From the NCBI RefSeq assembly GCF_965205175.1, contig NZ_OZ242038.1, positions 1,860,001-1,924,000 of the forward strand: 64,000 nt of DNA, read 5' to 3'. The notes beneath the pieces were generated by a model. That model was not told the DNA's origin. It did not search any database and was given only the letters and a program-made list of their open reading frames with translations. Positions 1 to 8,571 of this stretch are shown piece by piece. How positions within the stretch are numbered: position 1 is the stretch's first letter; every line of letters starts with the position of its first letter. The DNA comes from Poriferisodalis sp965205175 (lineage in GTDB: Bacteria; Actinomycetota; Acidimicrobiia; Acidimicrobiales; Poriferisodalaceae). A program made the translations under genes and the position numbers.

Positions 1-354
1 AGCTTCTTCCTCGACGTGCCCAAAGAACTCGAGGAAGCCGCCATGATGGACGGCGCCACCCGCCTGCAGGCCTTTCGCAAAGTCATCATCCCGGTGATGT
101 GGCCGGCCATCATCGCCACGGGGCTGTTCACGATGCTGCTGGCATACAACGAGTTCCTGTTCGTGCGTGTGCTGGCACCTACCGAGTGGACGCTGCCGGT
201 GGCCATCGTGTCGCTCACGGGCGGCGAGAGCAGTCGCACCATCACTGAAGCGGCGGCAGCGTCGGTGTCGATCACGCTGCCCATCGTGATCGTGATCATC
301 TTGTTCCAGAAGCACCTGGTGAAGGGCCTCGGCGCCGGCGCGGTGAAGGGCTGA
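1..354 (+). CDS. Carbohydrate ABC transporter permease, C-terminal part (5' end outside window)
   Basis: The reading frame is open from base 1, so the gene begins upstream; 117 residues are visible. It contains the permease EAA loop (EEAAMMDGATRLQAFRKVIIP, split here as EEAAMMDGA and FRKVIIP), which docks on the ATPase, followed by two hydrophobic segments (about IIATGLFTMLLAY and SITLPIVIVIILF). This is the MalG/UgpE-type inner-membrane permease fold of sugar importers. The next gene starts 4 bp after its stop and the transporter ATPase lies at 1423, so this is the distal end of an uptake operon. Substrate cannot be told from this fragment. Confidence 0.9.
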   Translation, partial: SFFLDVPKELEEAAMMDGATRLQAFRKVIIPVMWPAIIATGLFTMLLAYNEFLFVRVLAPTEWTLPVAIVSLTGGESSRTITEAAAASVSITLPIVIVIILFQKHLVKGLGAGAVKG

Positions 355-358
355 CATC

Positions 359-1423
359 GTGAGCGAGTATCTGCAACACGCCAAATCGGTGGTGGCGGAC
401 TACCACCGCAGGCTCGACGAGACGCTCGCGAGCGTGCCAGATCAGCGCAGTGCGGCCGGCGACGACATCGCGGCGGCGCTGGCGTCGAGCATCACGGGCG
501 ACCACCTCTGGCGCGGCATGCATCCCTTCTACGAGCAGCACGGCGCGCATGCGGTCGCCGACGTGTTCTGGGGGCCGCTGCGAGCCGCCATGGCGCCGCT
601 GCAGCGAAGGGTGGACGTGCTGCTGGCCGGCGACAACGACGCGGACGGCGGCGCCACGACTTGGGTGTGCTCGATGGGGCATTTCCTCGGACTGTTCGAC
701 TCGCCCTGGCTCGACATTCCGCCGACCCGTCGAGCGCTGCCGCTGCGCTACGTCGAGTTCAGCCGTGTAGACGGCGATCGCATCGGCGAGTCGGCGCTGT
801 TCTTGGACCTGATCGCGGTGATGCGCCATGCCGGTCACTATCCGCTGCCGCCCACGACGGGGCAGCCGGGTGTCTACCTCGGGCCCCGCACCGCCGACGG
901 CGTACTGGCCGAGCCGCAGGACCCGGACGAGTCTGCGGCAACGCTGGAACTGGCGTGGCGCATGGCCGGCGACCTCGACGAGGCGAATCGCGTCGCACGC
1001 GAGCAGGGCTCGGACCGGATGCCACGCGACGTGCTGGCTCGCTGCTGGCACGAGGACATGCTGTGGATCGGACCCGACGGCATCGGGTCGTCCTACACCA
1101 TCGACCGCTACCAGCAGCAGCACTCCTACCCGTTCCGATTCGGCTTGGCGGACAAGGAGTTCCACGGTCATGTCGCCCGCATCGCCGAAGGCTGCTACGC
1201 GGCGTGGTTCGGTTGGGCGAACGTCACCAACCGTCCGCGAGGCGGGTACCTCGGGTTGCCGTCCAGCGGTCCCGCAGAGATGCGCGTGGTGGACGTGTAC
1301 CGCCGCGAGGGCGACAAGCTGGCCGACAACTGGGTGTTCATCGATCTGCTGCACTGGCTGTCCCAGCAGGGCCTGCGGCCCTTGGAGCGGATGCGCCGGC
1401 TCGTGGGAATCGAGGAGTTCTGA
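359..1423 (+). CDS. SnoaL/NTF2-like double-domain protein (paralog 1)
   Basis: 354 residues, GTG start 4 bp after the permease stop. Two alpha+beta-barrel halves of the SnoaL/NTF2-like type can be seen: an N-terminal half with FYEQHGAHAVADVFWGPLRAA and a C-terminal half with CWHEDMLWIGPDGIGSSYT and NWVFIDLLHWLSQQG (each motif cut to core words here). Families of this fold are small-molecule isomerases, cyclases or dehydratases, often of unknown substrate. It sits between the permease and ATPase genes of a sugar importer, and a paralog follows the ATPase, so it probably acts on the imported compound. That role is inference; no catalytic residue is assigned. Confidence 0.75.
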   Translation: MSEYLQHAKSVVADYHRRLDETLASVPDQRSAAGDDIAAALASSITGDHLWRGMHPFYEQHGAHAVADVFWGPLRAAMAPLQRRVDVLLAGDNDADGGATTWVCSMGHFLGLFDSPWLDIPPTRRALPLRYVEFSRVDGDRIGESALFLDLIAVMRHAGHYPLPPTTGQPGVYLGPRTADGVLAEPQDPDESAATLELAWRMAGDLDEANRVAREQGSDRMPRDVLARCWHEDMLWIGPDGIGSSYTIDRYQQQHSYPFRFGLADKEFHGHVARIAEGCYAAWFGWANVTNRPRGGYLGLPSSGPAEMRVVDVYRREGDKLADNWVFIDLLHWLSQQGLRPLERMRRLVGIEEF

Positions 1424-2607
1424 TGGCTGCGGTGACGCTGAGCGAGCTGACCAAGGTGTACCCGAACGGGTTCGAGGCGGTGACCGATCTCAGCTTGAGC
1501 CTCGCCGACGGGGAGTTCTTGGTGCTCGTGGGGCCGAGCGGCTGCGGCAAGTCCACAGCGCTGCGAATGATCGCAGGACTCGAGAAGATCACCAGCGGCG
1601 ATCTGTTCGTGGGGGAGCGGCGCCTGAACGACGTTGCACCGAAGGACCGCGACATCGCCATGGTCTTCCAGAACTACGCCCTGTACCCGCAGATGACGGT
1701 GGCCGACAACATTGCCTTCCCGCTGAGACTGCGCAAGGTGCGCAAGACAGAGCGAAACGAGCAGGTACGCCAGGCGGCACGTGTGCTGGAGCTCACCGAC
1801 TACCTGGAGCGCAAGCCCGCTCAGCTGTCGGGCGGTCAGCGCCAGCGGGTGGCCATGGGACGCGCCATTGTGCGCCGCCCGGAGCTGTTCTTGATGGACG
1901 AGCCGCTGTCGAATCTCGACGCGAAGCTGCGCGTCCAGATGCGCGCCGACATCGCCGGAATCCAGCGCGAGTTCGGCGTGACGACGTTCTATGTGACCCA
2001 CGATCAGGTGGAGGCGATGACCATGGGGGACCGAGTGGCGGTCATCAAGGACGGCCTGCTCCAGCAAGTGGACACACCCGAGGATCTCTACGCCCGTCCT
2101 GCCAACGCGTTCGTTGCAGCCTTCATCGGCTCGCCTTCGATGAACCTGTACGAAGCCACGCTCTCGCGCGCCGACGAACCCGACGGCGACTGCTTGCTCA
2201 CCTTGGGGGACCAGCGTGTGACGGTTCCGGCGTCGGTGATCGCAGCGCAGCCGGCACTGGCTGAGTACCTGGGCCGACCAGTCGTGGTGGGCATACGGCC
2301 CGAGCACCTCGAGGATGCGGCAGTGGCCACCGAACACCCTGACGACCAGCGCATCGATGCCGTAGTGGACGTCCGCGAGGCACTGGGGGCTGAGACGCTG
2401 GTGCATTTCAATCTGAACGCGCAAGCCGTGGACAGCGGCGACCCGGACGCATTGGACGAGATGCGCGACACGGGGCGCTGCACTGCACGCTTTGCTGCTG
2501 CGACTCGCGCGCGCGTCGGCGACCGAATACGGGTCAACGTGGACGTCAGGCATCTGCGTTTCTTCGACCGTCACAGTCACGAAGCCATTGCGGCGGCCGC
2601 TTCGTGA
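1423..2607 (+). CDS. Sugar ABC transporter ATP-binding protein (UgpC/MalK type)
   Basis: 394 residues. The ATG at 1423 overlaps the stop of the previous gene (TGATG); the frame is open further upstream but protein similarity begins here. Walker A GPSGCGKST (about residue 37), Q-loop NYALYPQ, signature LSGGQRQR, Walker B LFLMDEPLSNLD and switch THDQVEA are all intact. A C-terminal regulatory OB-like region (VVVGIRPEHLEDA) marks the CUT1 family, in which one ATPase energises a heterodimeric sugar permease. It is translationally coupled to genes on both sides (4-bp overlap with the next GTG), so the importer and both SnoaL-like proteins are made together. Confidence 0.93.
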   Translation: MAAVTLSELTKVYPNGFEAVTDLSLSLADGEFLVLVGPSGCGKSTALRMIAGLEKITSGDLFVGERRLNDVAPKDRDIAMVFQNYALYPQMTVADNIAFPLRLRKVRKTERNEQVRQAARVLELTDYLERKPAQLSGGQRQRVAMGRAIVRRPELFLMDEPLSNLDAKLRVQMRADIAGIQREFGVTTFYVTHDQVEAMTMGDRVAVIKDGLLQQVDTPEDLYARPANAFVAAFIGSPSMNLYEATLSRADEPDGDCLLTLGDQRVTVPASVIAAQPALAEYLGRPVVVGIRPEHLEDAAVATEHPDDQRIDAVVDVREALGAETLVHFNLNAQAVDSGDPDALDEMRDTGRCTARFAAATRARVGDRIRVNVDVRHLRFFDRHSHEAIAAAAS

Positions 2608-3638
2608 CCGACCCGCATCGCCGCCACCAAGCGCTGCTCGAACCGCTGCGTGCCGCGTTGTACGACTACAGCCCGCAAGGCGCGAGTGCGGCGCTGCGGG
2701 GGGTGTTCGCCCCCGATGCGGCCGTTCGGCTGACCCATCCCTTCGAGGACCTCGACGGACCGGATGCCATGTACGAGCAAGCGCTCGCGCCGCTGGCCGC
2801 AGCGTGGCCCGATCTCGAACGGCGCGACTACATCGTCATCGCCGGAGCGGATCCAAGCGCGCAGCCGTGGGTCGGATGCGCCGGCTCGTACATGGGCACC
2901 TTCGCTGATGCGTGGCTGGGTATTCCGCCGACAGGCCGGCCGGCGGCGATGCGCTACCACGAGTTCTTCCGGTTCGAGGGCCGGCAGATCGTAGAGATGC
3001 AGGCCGTCTGGGACGTGCCGGAGGTGATGATGCACGCACGCGTCTGGCCGATGACGCCGAGCCTCGGTCGCGACTGGCTGGTGCCGTCGCCTGCGACCTC
3101 AGACGGCATCGCTTCAGGACCGCGTGACGACGCCGAGTCGCAGGCCAGCGTCGACCATGTCGTCGGGATGCTGTCCGACATGGGGCGCCATCCCCGCGAG
3201 CCGGTCGAAGCAATGCGGCTCGAACAGTGGTGGCATCCCAAGTTCAGCTGGTACGGGCCATACGGCATCGGCACGGGCCGCGGCATCGCGGGATTCCGGC
3301 GCTTCCACCAGATCCCGTTCCTTCGAGCCATGCCGGACCGACGCGGCGGCTACGACGGCGACGGGCATTTCTTCGGCGACGGCGCCTATGTCGGTGTCAC
3401 CGGCTGGCCGGGCATGGCCATGACCCTGACCGGCGACGGATGGCTCGGCATCGCCGCTGCCGGTCAGCAAATCACGATGCGCAGTCTGGACTTCTGGCGC
3501 ATCGAGCGCCGTGTGCGGCCTGACGGTTCGATAGAACGCAGAATCCGCGAGAACTGGGTGCTCATCGACCTCTTGCACGTCTACAGCCAGATCGGCGTTG
3601 ACGTGCTGGCTCGCATGCGAGAGATCGCGGCCGTCTAA
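2604..3638 (+). CDS. SnoaL/NTF2-like double-domain protein (paralog 2)
   Basis: 344 residues, GTG start overlapping the ATPase stop (GTGA). It shares architecture and several motifs with the protein at 359-1423: WLGIPPTGRPAAMRYHEF against WLDIPPTRRALPLRYVEF, FSWYGPYGIGT against MLWIGPDGIGS, and NWVLIDLLHVYSQIG against NWVFIDLLHWLSQQG. The two are therefore diverged duplicates flanking the transporter ATPase. Function unknown; a paired enzyme acting on the transported carbohydrate or a derivative is plausible from context only. Confidence 0.75.
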   Translation: MTDPHRRHQALLEPLRAALYDYSPQGASAALRGVFAPDAAVRLTHPFEDLDGPDAMYEQALAPLAAAWPDLERRDYIVIAGADPSAQPWVGCAGSYMGTFADAWLGIPPTGRPAAMRYHEFFRFEGRQIVEMQAVWDVPEVMMHARVWPMTPSLGRDWLVPSPATSDGIASGPRDDAESQASVDHVVGMLSDMGRHPREPVEAMRLEQWWHPKFSWYGPYGIGTGRGIAGFRRFHQIPFLRAMPDRRGGYDGDGHFFGDGAYVGVTGWPGMAMTLTGDGWLGIAAAGQQITMRSLDFWRIERRVRPDGSIERRIRENWVLIDLLHVYSQIGVDVLARMREIAAV

Positions 3639-3693
3639 AGTGAACGAGCGCGCTGAGTGAGCGGGCACGCTTGGGGGCACACAGGAGGCCGGC

Positions 3694-4380
3694 ATGACTG
3701 CACTGCATCCCAACGGCGTGAACCATCTCGCCTTGTCCACCCGCGACATGAAGGGCCAGCTGGAGTTCTGGTGCGACGTGCTGGGCTTGCCGCTGAAGGC
3801 CTTGTACTGGATGCATGGCGTGGAGGGCACCTACCACGGCTTCGTCGAACTGGCCTCCGACAGCTACGTGGCCTTCGTGCAGCACCCGGACAACGCCAAG
3901 GACATCGAGTTGGGCATCACCCATGCAGGAGGCCCCGGCGGACCGGTCACGGCGGGCACCATGCAGCACGTGGCATTCAACGTCGAGACGTTCGAGGACT
4001 TGCTGGCGTTGCGAGATCGCATCCGTGACCGCGGCGTGCAGGTCTTCGGGCCGATCGACCACGGGTTCATCCAGTCGATCTACTTCGCCGGTCCCGAGGG
4101 GCTGGCGCTCGAGGTGGCCTGTGGGTCGGCCATTCCCGTCGAACAGTGGGTGGATCCCGAGGTCCAAGGCTTGTGCGAGATCTCCGATGCCGAGCTGGAG
4201 CGGCTGAAGCATCCGGCGGCCTATGCCCGACCCGACGCGCCGGTACCCCAGCCGTCTCCCGACACCGGCATGCCCAAGCTGATGCCAGCAGAGCACTACG
4301 ACGGCATCATGGGGCTGCCTGATCAGGTGGTGTGGGACAAGATGAGCGAGACCACGCCGCCGGTGGTCGCTGCCGGCTGA
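3694..4380 (+). CDS. VOC (glyoxalase/dioxygenase superfamily) protein
   Basis: 228 residues; ATG preceded by a strong AGGAGG at proper spacing. The N-terminal 150 residues form a vicinal-oxygen-chelate domain: NHLALSTRDM with the first metal histidine, a middle MQHVAFNVE with a second, and the closing IYFAGPEGLALEVACG with the metal glutamate. VOC proteins are metal-dependent isomerases, lyases or extradiol dioxygenases. The C-terminal 75 residues are proline-rich and not typical of a core VOC domain. It is separated from the upstream operon by 55 bp. Substrate unknown. Confidence 0.82.
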   Translation: MTALHPNGVNHLALSTRDMKGQLEFWCDVLGLPLKALYWMHGVEGTYHGFVELASDSYVAFVQHPDNAKDIELGITHAGGPGGPVTAGTMQHVAFNVETFEDLLALRDRIRDRGVQVFGPIDHGFIQSIYFAGPEGLALEVACGSAIPVEQWVDPEVQGLCEISDAELERLKHPAAYARPDAPVPQPSPDTGMPKLMPAEHYDGIMGLPDQVVWDKMSETTPPVVAAG

Positions 4381-4424
4381 CCTGCACGAGCGCTGGCGGC
4401 AGCAGGCGCCGCGACAGCGCGGGC

Positions 4425-5300
4425 TCACTCCGCCGGGGTCGCCAGCGCCGGGCTGGAGTGCTTCGAGGCCGGCTTGCGGCCCAGCGCGATCTCCGGCGTG
4501 AGCAGATCGACCGGTCCGGGCATGCCGCCGGGGTCGGAGTAGTAGCCGAGCGCGTAGTTGCCCATGGAGTACCCGAGCAGATCGGCCAGCTGCGGGTCGA
4601 GATCCTTGGCAACTTCGGGCGGGCAGGAGAGGAACTGGTTCTCCTCGGTGCGCAGCCAGCTCAGCGTGTAGGTGATGTTGATGCCGGTGCGGTCGGCATC
4701 GCTGCGGTTCTCGCCGCCGCCGTGGATGACCGAGCCTGAGTACAGCAGCACCGACCCGGCGCCCATGGCTGCTTGGATCTTCTCGTGGTCGACGGCGCGG
4801 CGTTCGTTGTCCCATCCGGGACTGCCCGGGACGATGCGGGTGCCTCCGTTCTCGGGTGTGAAGTCGGTCAGCGCCCACATCGTGTTGAACTGCGGCTCGA
4901 TCGAGCTGGGGACGTAGCCGCCCCATGCCAGCCGGTCGCGGTGCAGCGGCTGGGTGCCCTGGCCTGGCTTGATGTTGATGACTTGGGTCAGATGCAGCTG
5001 GATCTTGTTGGTGTACGGCTCGAGGAACCGGTTGGCCATGGCGATGACCTTGTCGTGCATGACCAGCTCCCGGCATGCGGGAGATCGCGCGACGAGCGCC
5101 CCAGTGCGTGTCGTGTCGCGTCCGGAGAACTCGTCAAGCCCGCCCGGCGTACGGTCGATCCACGGTCGCAGCTCAGCTTCGAGTCGTTCGAGGAGATCAG
5201 TGCCGATGGCATCGTCGATGATCGCAGCGCCGTCGATGCGCACGACCTCGGCAATCTCACTCTCGTCGCTGTCCAGCGTGAATCGTGCAAGCTCTGCCAT
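4425..5300 (-). CDS. Phytanoyl-CoA dioxygenase (PhyH) family protein
   Basis: 291 residues. Non-haem Fe(II)/2-oxoglutarate-dependent oxygenase of the PhyH family: the iron-binding HxD lies in LHRDRLAWGG, the distal histidine in GSVIHGGGENRS, and the 2OG-binding arginine is in that second stretch. Members hydroxylate fatty acyl-CoAs, ectoine or secondary metabolites; the substrate here is not evident. The gene is monocistronic. A TACTGT box ends 6 nt upstream of the ATG, so the mRNA is probably leaderless and the start well fixed. Confidence 0.85.
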   Translation of the reverse strand: MAELARFTLDSDESEIAEVVRIDGAAIIDDAIGTDLLERLEAELRPWIDRTPGGLDEFSGRDTTRTGALVARSPACRELVMHDKVIAMANRFLEPYTNKIQLHLTQVINIKPGQGTQPLHRDRLAWGGYVPSSIEPQFNTMWALTDFTPENGGTRIVPGSPGWDNERRAVDHEKIQAAMGAGSVLLYSGSVIHGGGENRSDADRTGINITYTLSWLRTEENQFLSCPPEVAKDLDPQLADLLGYSMGNYALGYYSDPGGMPGPVDLLTPEIALGRKPASKHSSPALATPAE

Positions 5301-5306
5301 GTCGCA

Positions 5307-5312
5307 ACAGTA
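5307..5312 (-). promoter_or_regulatory. -10-like box TACTGT of leaderless promoter
   Basis: TACTGT on the minus strand lies 6 nt before the ATG at 5300, matching the TANNNT + 6-8 nt + start pattern seen before several other genes in this window. Confidence 0.5.
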
Positions 5313-5336
5313 CGCGCTGCGGCGCCTACGGGCCGT

Positions 5337-5795
5337 TCATGGGCAGGTGCGCCGCCGCACCTGCATCGCCGCGGATCTGTCGGCAGTCGAGTGTTCCGCA
5401 GGGGTCGCCTTGGGGCGCCACGCTGTCTCGGTCACGCGCCGCTCCTGGGTGACCCTGCGCTCTGACGCGCATGCTCGCCGCGCCGGCATCGCTCTGGCGC
5501 CGAGCAGGTGTGACACCGCCACCAAGCCATGGTGGAAGAAGCGGTCGTTCGCATCGCTCCACACGCCGTACGCGTCGATCTCGGCCTGCATGCGCGCAAT
5601 CGCCGCATCGGCTCGCTGCTCGCACTCCTCAAGCCGCTGTTCAAGCTGCCGAAGGCCGGATTTGGCCTCGGCTCGGGTCTCTTGGAGGAATCGGCGGCAG
5701 CGCCGAAGCGTGCGCGTCTGGCAGACGACGCAGAACGTCGTCATCAGCGCCAGCGATGCCAAGAACAGCGGAAACGGGATGGATGCCGGAATCAT
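5337..5795 (-). CDS. Small membrane-anchored coiled-coil protein, unknown function
   Basis: 152 residues from the ATG at 5795 (an upstream in-frame start exists at 5873). The N-terminus IPFPLFLASLALMTTFCVV is one membrane segment. It is followed by a charged heptad-like stretch rich in Glu, Arg and Gln (about residues 35-75, LRQLEQRLEECEQRADAAI), then an Arg/Thr-rich tail. This looks like a single-pass protein with a cytoplasmic coiled coil. No family is recognised. The codon use and the sensible topology support it as real, but it could be spurious. Confidence 0.45.
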   Translation of the reverse strand: MIPASIPFPLFLASLALMTTFCVVCQTRTLRRCRRFLQETRAEAKSGLRQLEQRLEECEQRADAAIARMQAEIDAYGVWSDANDRFFHHGLVAVSHLLGARAMPARRACASERRVTQERRVTETAWRPKATPAEHSTADRSAAMQVRRRTCP

Positions 5796-6040
5796 CTCGT
5801 GGCCCCCGTCGTGGCACCCGGCATGGGTCGTGCGAGCAGATGGCGTGTGTGCGATGTCATGCCGCAACCTCAACAGCTCGGCTTCGTGATGTCAACCGAC
5901 TTTAGCGATGGCCGGCTTGAGCGTCGGCCATTTCGTGGCCGGCTCGTGCGTGCAGTGGCCGATCGGACGCGTTTCGCTTCTCTCGCTGTGTGCGGTATCC
6001 TCGCATGCCCATGGATCGAGAAACCGACAGGATCACCTCG

Positions 6041-7042
6041 ATGAACTCCGCAGCGACGCGACCCAGAGCACGTGCGTGGCTGCACCGACCGCGCTTGCGG
6101 CTATCCCGTCGGGGCGGCTGCCCGACGGCGGCCGCCGCAGCGCTGGTGTCCGTGACGCTGCTGGCCGCAACTGCAACCAGCGCATCGGCACAGAACGGCG
6201 CGTCCTCTGACGAGTCCGACGCGCCCCATCAGATGGTGATGGACGTACACGGCGGCACTGCCACCATCACCTGGACTCCTGCCGACTACCACGAGTGCAT
6301 GCCCACGGCGTACCGCGTCCGTGCCTACGCGAGTTCCGGCGACAGCGTCTTCGTTCCGGTGGCAGACCCAGACATCCCGGCGGACGGTCCTCTGAAGCTG
6401 ACGCTGCGTGGCTTGGTGCCGGGCACTGGCTACCTGCTGCACGCGCGAGTGGTGAACAGCACCTGCGGTGACGCGCCCTCGTCAGGGGCCCTCGGGTACT
6501 TCTCCGCACCTGTGCCCGCGGCTGCGCAACGTCAATCGGGGAGCGGGTCGGCGCCGCGCCCGACCACCGCCGCTCCGCGCACGACTGCAGCTCCAGTAAC
6601 GACTGCGGCCCCCGCGACGACGGCAGCCCCGGCAACGACTGCGGCCCCCGCAACGACGACGACAACCGCCTCCAGCACCACGACCATCCAGATGGACCCG
6701 TGGGCCAAGACGGGACCCCACCCGCGCAAGTTCACTGCGAAGGGGGTGACCAATCTGGCAGTGGCCGGGTCCGGGACTTCCGCGACGGTGACGTGGAATG
6801 CTGCCCCGAGCGAAGTCGGGGCCAAGCGATGCCGGGCTGCATCTCCGCAGCGCTATCTCTACAGGGTCAGCAGATGGACCAGTCCCGGTGAGGAGATCGT
6901 CGGCCACACGCTCACGACCTCGCGTTCTGTAGAAATCACAGGTCTCCAGTCCAACATCCGATACGGAGTGGAAGTGTGGTCATACTCTGCGGAGTGCAAA
7001 CGCTGGTCCAAGAGGAAGCGGGTCCTGTGGACGCAGCAGTAG
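6041..7042 (+). CDS. Exported fibronectin type III-like protein with Thr/Ala/Pro linker
   Basis: 333 residues from the ATG at 6041 (in-frame starts also at 5990, 6005 and 6011). An arginine-rich n-region, a hydrophobic core (TAAAAALVSVTLLAATA) and an ASAQ cleavage site form a signal peptide. Two FN3-like beta domains follow: ATITWTPADYHECMPTAYRVRAY near residue 75 and SATVTWNAAPSEV near residue 235 (motifs abbreviated). They are joined by a linker of six TTAAP(A/R/V) units encoded by an 18-bp repeat. Paired cysteines in each domain suggest disulfides outside the membrane. Likely a surface or secreted binding protein; ligand unknown. Confidence 0.72.
   Translation: MNSAATRPRARAWLHRPRLRLSRRGGCPTAAAAALVSVTLLAATATSASAQNGASSDESDAPHQMVMDVHGGTATITWTPADYHECMPTAYRVRAYASSGDSVFVPVADPDIPADGPLKLTLRGLVPGTGYLLHARVVNSTCGDAPSSGALGYFSAPVPAAAQRQSGSGSAPRPTTAAPRTTAAPVTTAAPATTAAPATTAAPATTTTTASSTTTIQMDPWAKTGPHPRKFTAKGVTNLAVAGSGTSATVTWNAAPSEVGAKRCRAASPQRYLYRVSRWTSPGEEIVGHTLTTSRSVEITGLQSNIRYGVEVWSYSAECKRWSKRKRVLWTQQ
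6562..6663 (+). repeat. 18-bp tandem repeat encoding TTAAPx linker
   Basis: Degenerate 18-bp units encoding Thr-Thr-Ala-Ala-Pro-x within the FN3 protein, grading into a Thr run. Typical of a flexible, possibly O-glycosylated inter-domain linker. Confidence 0.75.
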
Positions 7043-7187
7043 CCCGGCCAATCAGTACCGCGCAGCAGACGTCTGTTCGATAGCGCGCATTCGACTCATG
7101 CCTTGAGTGCCTTGAGCGACGGCATGGTGCCGCTCCGCGAGCTGACAACGCCGCCCGTCGCGTAGCACGACGCTCGGCGCGGGTGCG

Positions 7188-8426
7188 TCAAGCCATGCGG
7201 AAGTCGGGGTCGTGACGACGTAGCTCACGGCGCGCGATGGTCATCTTGTGTACCTCGTCGGGGCCGTCGGCAATGCGCAGCGTTCGCATGTGCGCGTACA
7301 TCTCAGCCAGCGGGAAGAACTGCGTGACACCCCCGGCGCCGTGTACTTGGATGGCGCGGTCGATGACCTTGAGCGCCATGTTCGGGACGGCCACCTTGAT
7401 GCCGGAGATCTCCTGAGCGGCGGCCTTGTTGCCGATGGTGTCCATCAGGTGCGCGACGTGCAGCACGTACTCGCGGGCTTGGTCGATCTCGATGCGGGCC
7501 TCCGCGATCCAGTCCTGGATCAGCCCCTGCTGCGCGATGGGCTTGCCGAACGTCACACGCTCGAGCGCTCGCTTGCACATGTACTCCAGCGCTCGCTCTG
7601 CCACGCCGATCGAACGCATGCAGTGGTGGATGCGGCCCGGCCCCAGCCGCGCCTGGCTGATGGCGAAGCCCTCGCCTTCGCCGCCGAGGATGTGATCGGC
7701 GGGCACCCGCACGTTGTCGTAGACCAGCTCGGGGTGACCCCCGCGGTCATGGAATCCGAACACCAGCGGGTCGCGCTCGACGGTGATGCCCTCGGCGTCG
7801 CGAGGCACCACGATCATCGACTGCTGGCGGTGGCGCGGGCCGTCAGGGTCGTTCTTGCCCATGACGATCAGCACCTTGCACTCCGGACGCAGCGCGTTGG
7901 AAGAGAACCACTTGCGGCCGTTCAGGACGTACTCGTCGCCGTCGCGGTCGATCCGCAGGCGGATGTTGGAGGCATCCGAGCTGGCCACCTCGGGCTCGGT
8001 CATCGAGAACGTCGAACGGATCTCGCCTTCGAGCAGCGGCGCGAGGTAGCGCTCCTTGACCCGTGCTGAGCCGTACAGGTTCAAGATCTCCATGTTGCCG
8101 GTGTCGGGTGCCGCGCAGTTCAGGGCTTCCGAGCTGAACGGCACCTTGCCGAGCTGCTCGGAGATCGGCGAGTAGTCCAGGTTCGAGAGCTTCGTGCCGG
8201 GCGCTTCGGGATCGAGGTGGGGGATGAACAGGTTCCACAGGCCCCGCTCGCGGGCGGCTGCCTTGAGCTTGTCCATGATCTCGGGAGTTGCGTGAACGTC
8301 TCCGGCCGCAGCCAGTTCGGCGTACTGCTCGTGGTACTCCTGCTCGTTGGGGTAGATGTGGTCGTCCATGAACGACTGCACGGCCTCCTGCATTTCGAGG
8401 CCCTTGTCGGTGTAGGCGTGCGCCAT
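7188..8426 (-). CDS. Acyl-CoA dehydrogenase family protein
   Basis: 412 residues. The ATG at 8426 has a purine-rich GGAAGGGAAG upstream; the frame is open further but similarity starts here. The flavin-dependent acyl-CoA dehydrogenase fold is visible: an N-terminal helical part (YPNEQEYHEQY), middle-domain FSMTEPEVASSDA, NGRKWFSSNA, and the C-terminal helical domain with QVHGAGGVTQFFPLAEMYAHMR and LRIADGPDEVHK. The TEPEVASSDA motif resembles the long-chain ACAD10/11-type subgroup. It oxidises an acyl-CoA to the enoyl-CoA in beta-oxidation-like catabolism. Convergent with the FN3 gene and divergent from the amidohydrolase at 8572. Confidence 0.92.
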   Translation of the reverse strand: MAHAYTDKGLEMQEAVQSFMDDHIYPNEQEYHEQYAELAAAGDVHATPEIMDKLKAAARERGLWNLFIPHLDPEAPGTKLSNLDYSPISEQLGKVPFSSEALNCAAPDTGNMEILNLYGSARVKERYLAPLLEGEIRSTFSMTEPEVASSDASNIRLRIDRDGDEYVLNGRKWFSSNALRPECKVLIVMGKNDPDGPRHRQQSMIVVPRDAEGITVERDPLVFGFHDRGGHPELVYDNVRVPADHILGGEGEGFAISQARLGPGRIHHCMRSIGVAERALEYMCKRALERVTFGKPIAQQGLIQDWIAEARIEIDQAREYVLHVAHLMDTIGNKAAAQEISGIKVAVPNMALKVIDRAIQVHGAGGVTQFFPLAEMYAHMRTLRIADGPDEVHKMTIARRELRRHDPDFRMA

Positions 8427-8571
8427 GGCTGTGCTTCCCTTCCGTGGTCGAGATTCCGCGGCAGCGGTCGTGCGCGAACCTAACCGCGAACGAGAACGAG
8501 CGCAGTGAGCTAGAACGGGCGCGAACGCACGAGAACGACCGGCCAAGGCGCCACACCAGCGGGGTCCGCGA

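Noticed and set aside
661..1422. 250-residue N-terminal extension of the sugar transporter ATPase
   Set aside because: The extension is Arg-rich and overlaps the SnoaL-like gene; the ATPase family starts at the ATG at 1423.
3562..5076. 504-codon minus-strand frame spanning the VOC and PhyH genes
   Set aside because: It overlaps two genes with clear families in other frames; only a high-GC artefact.
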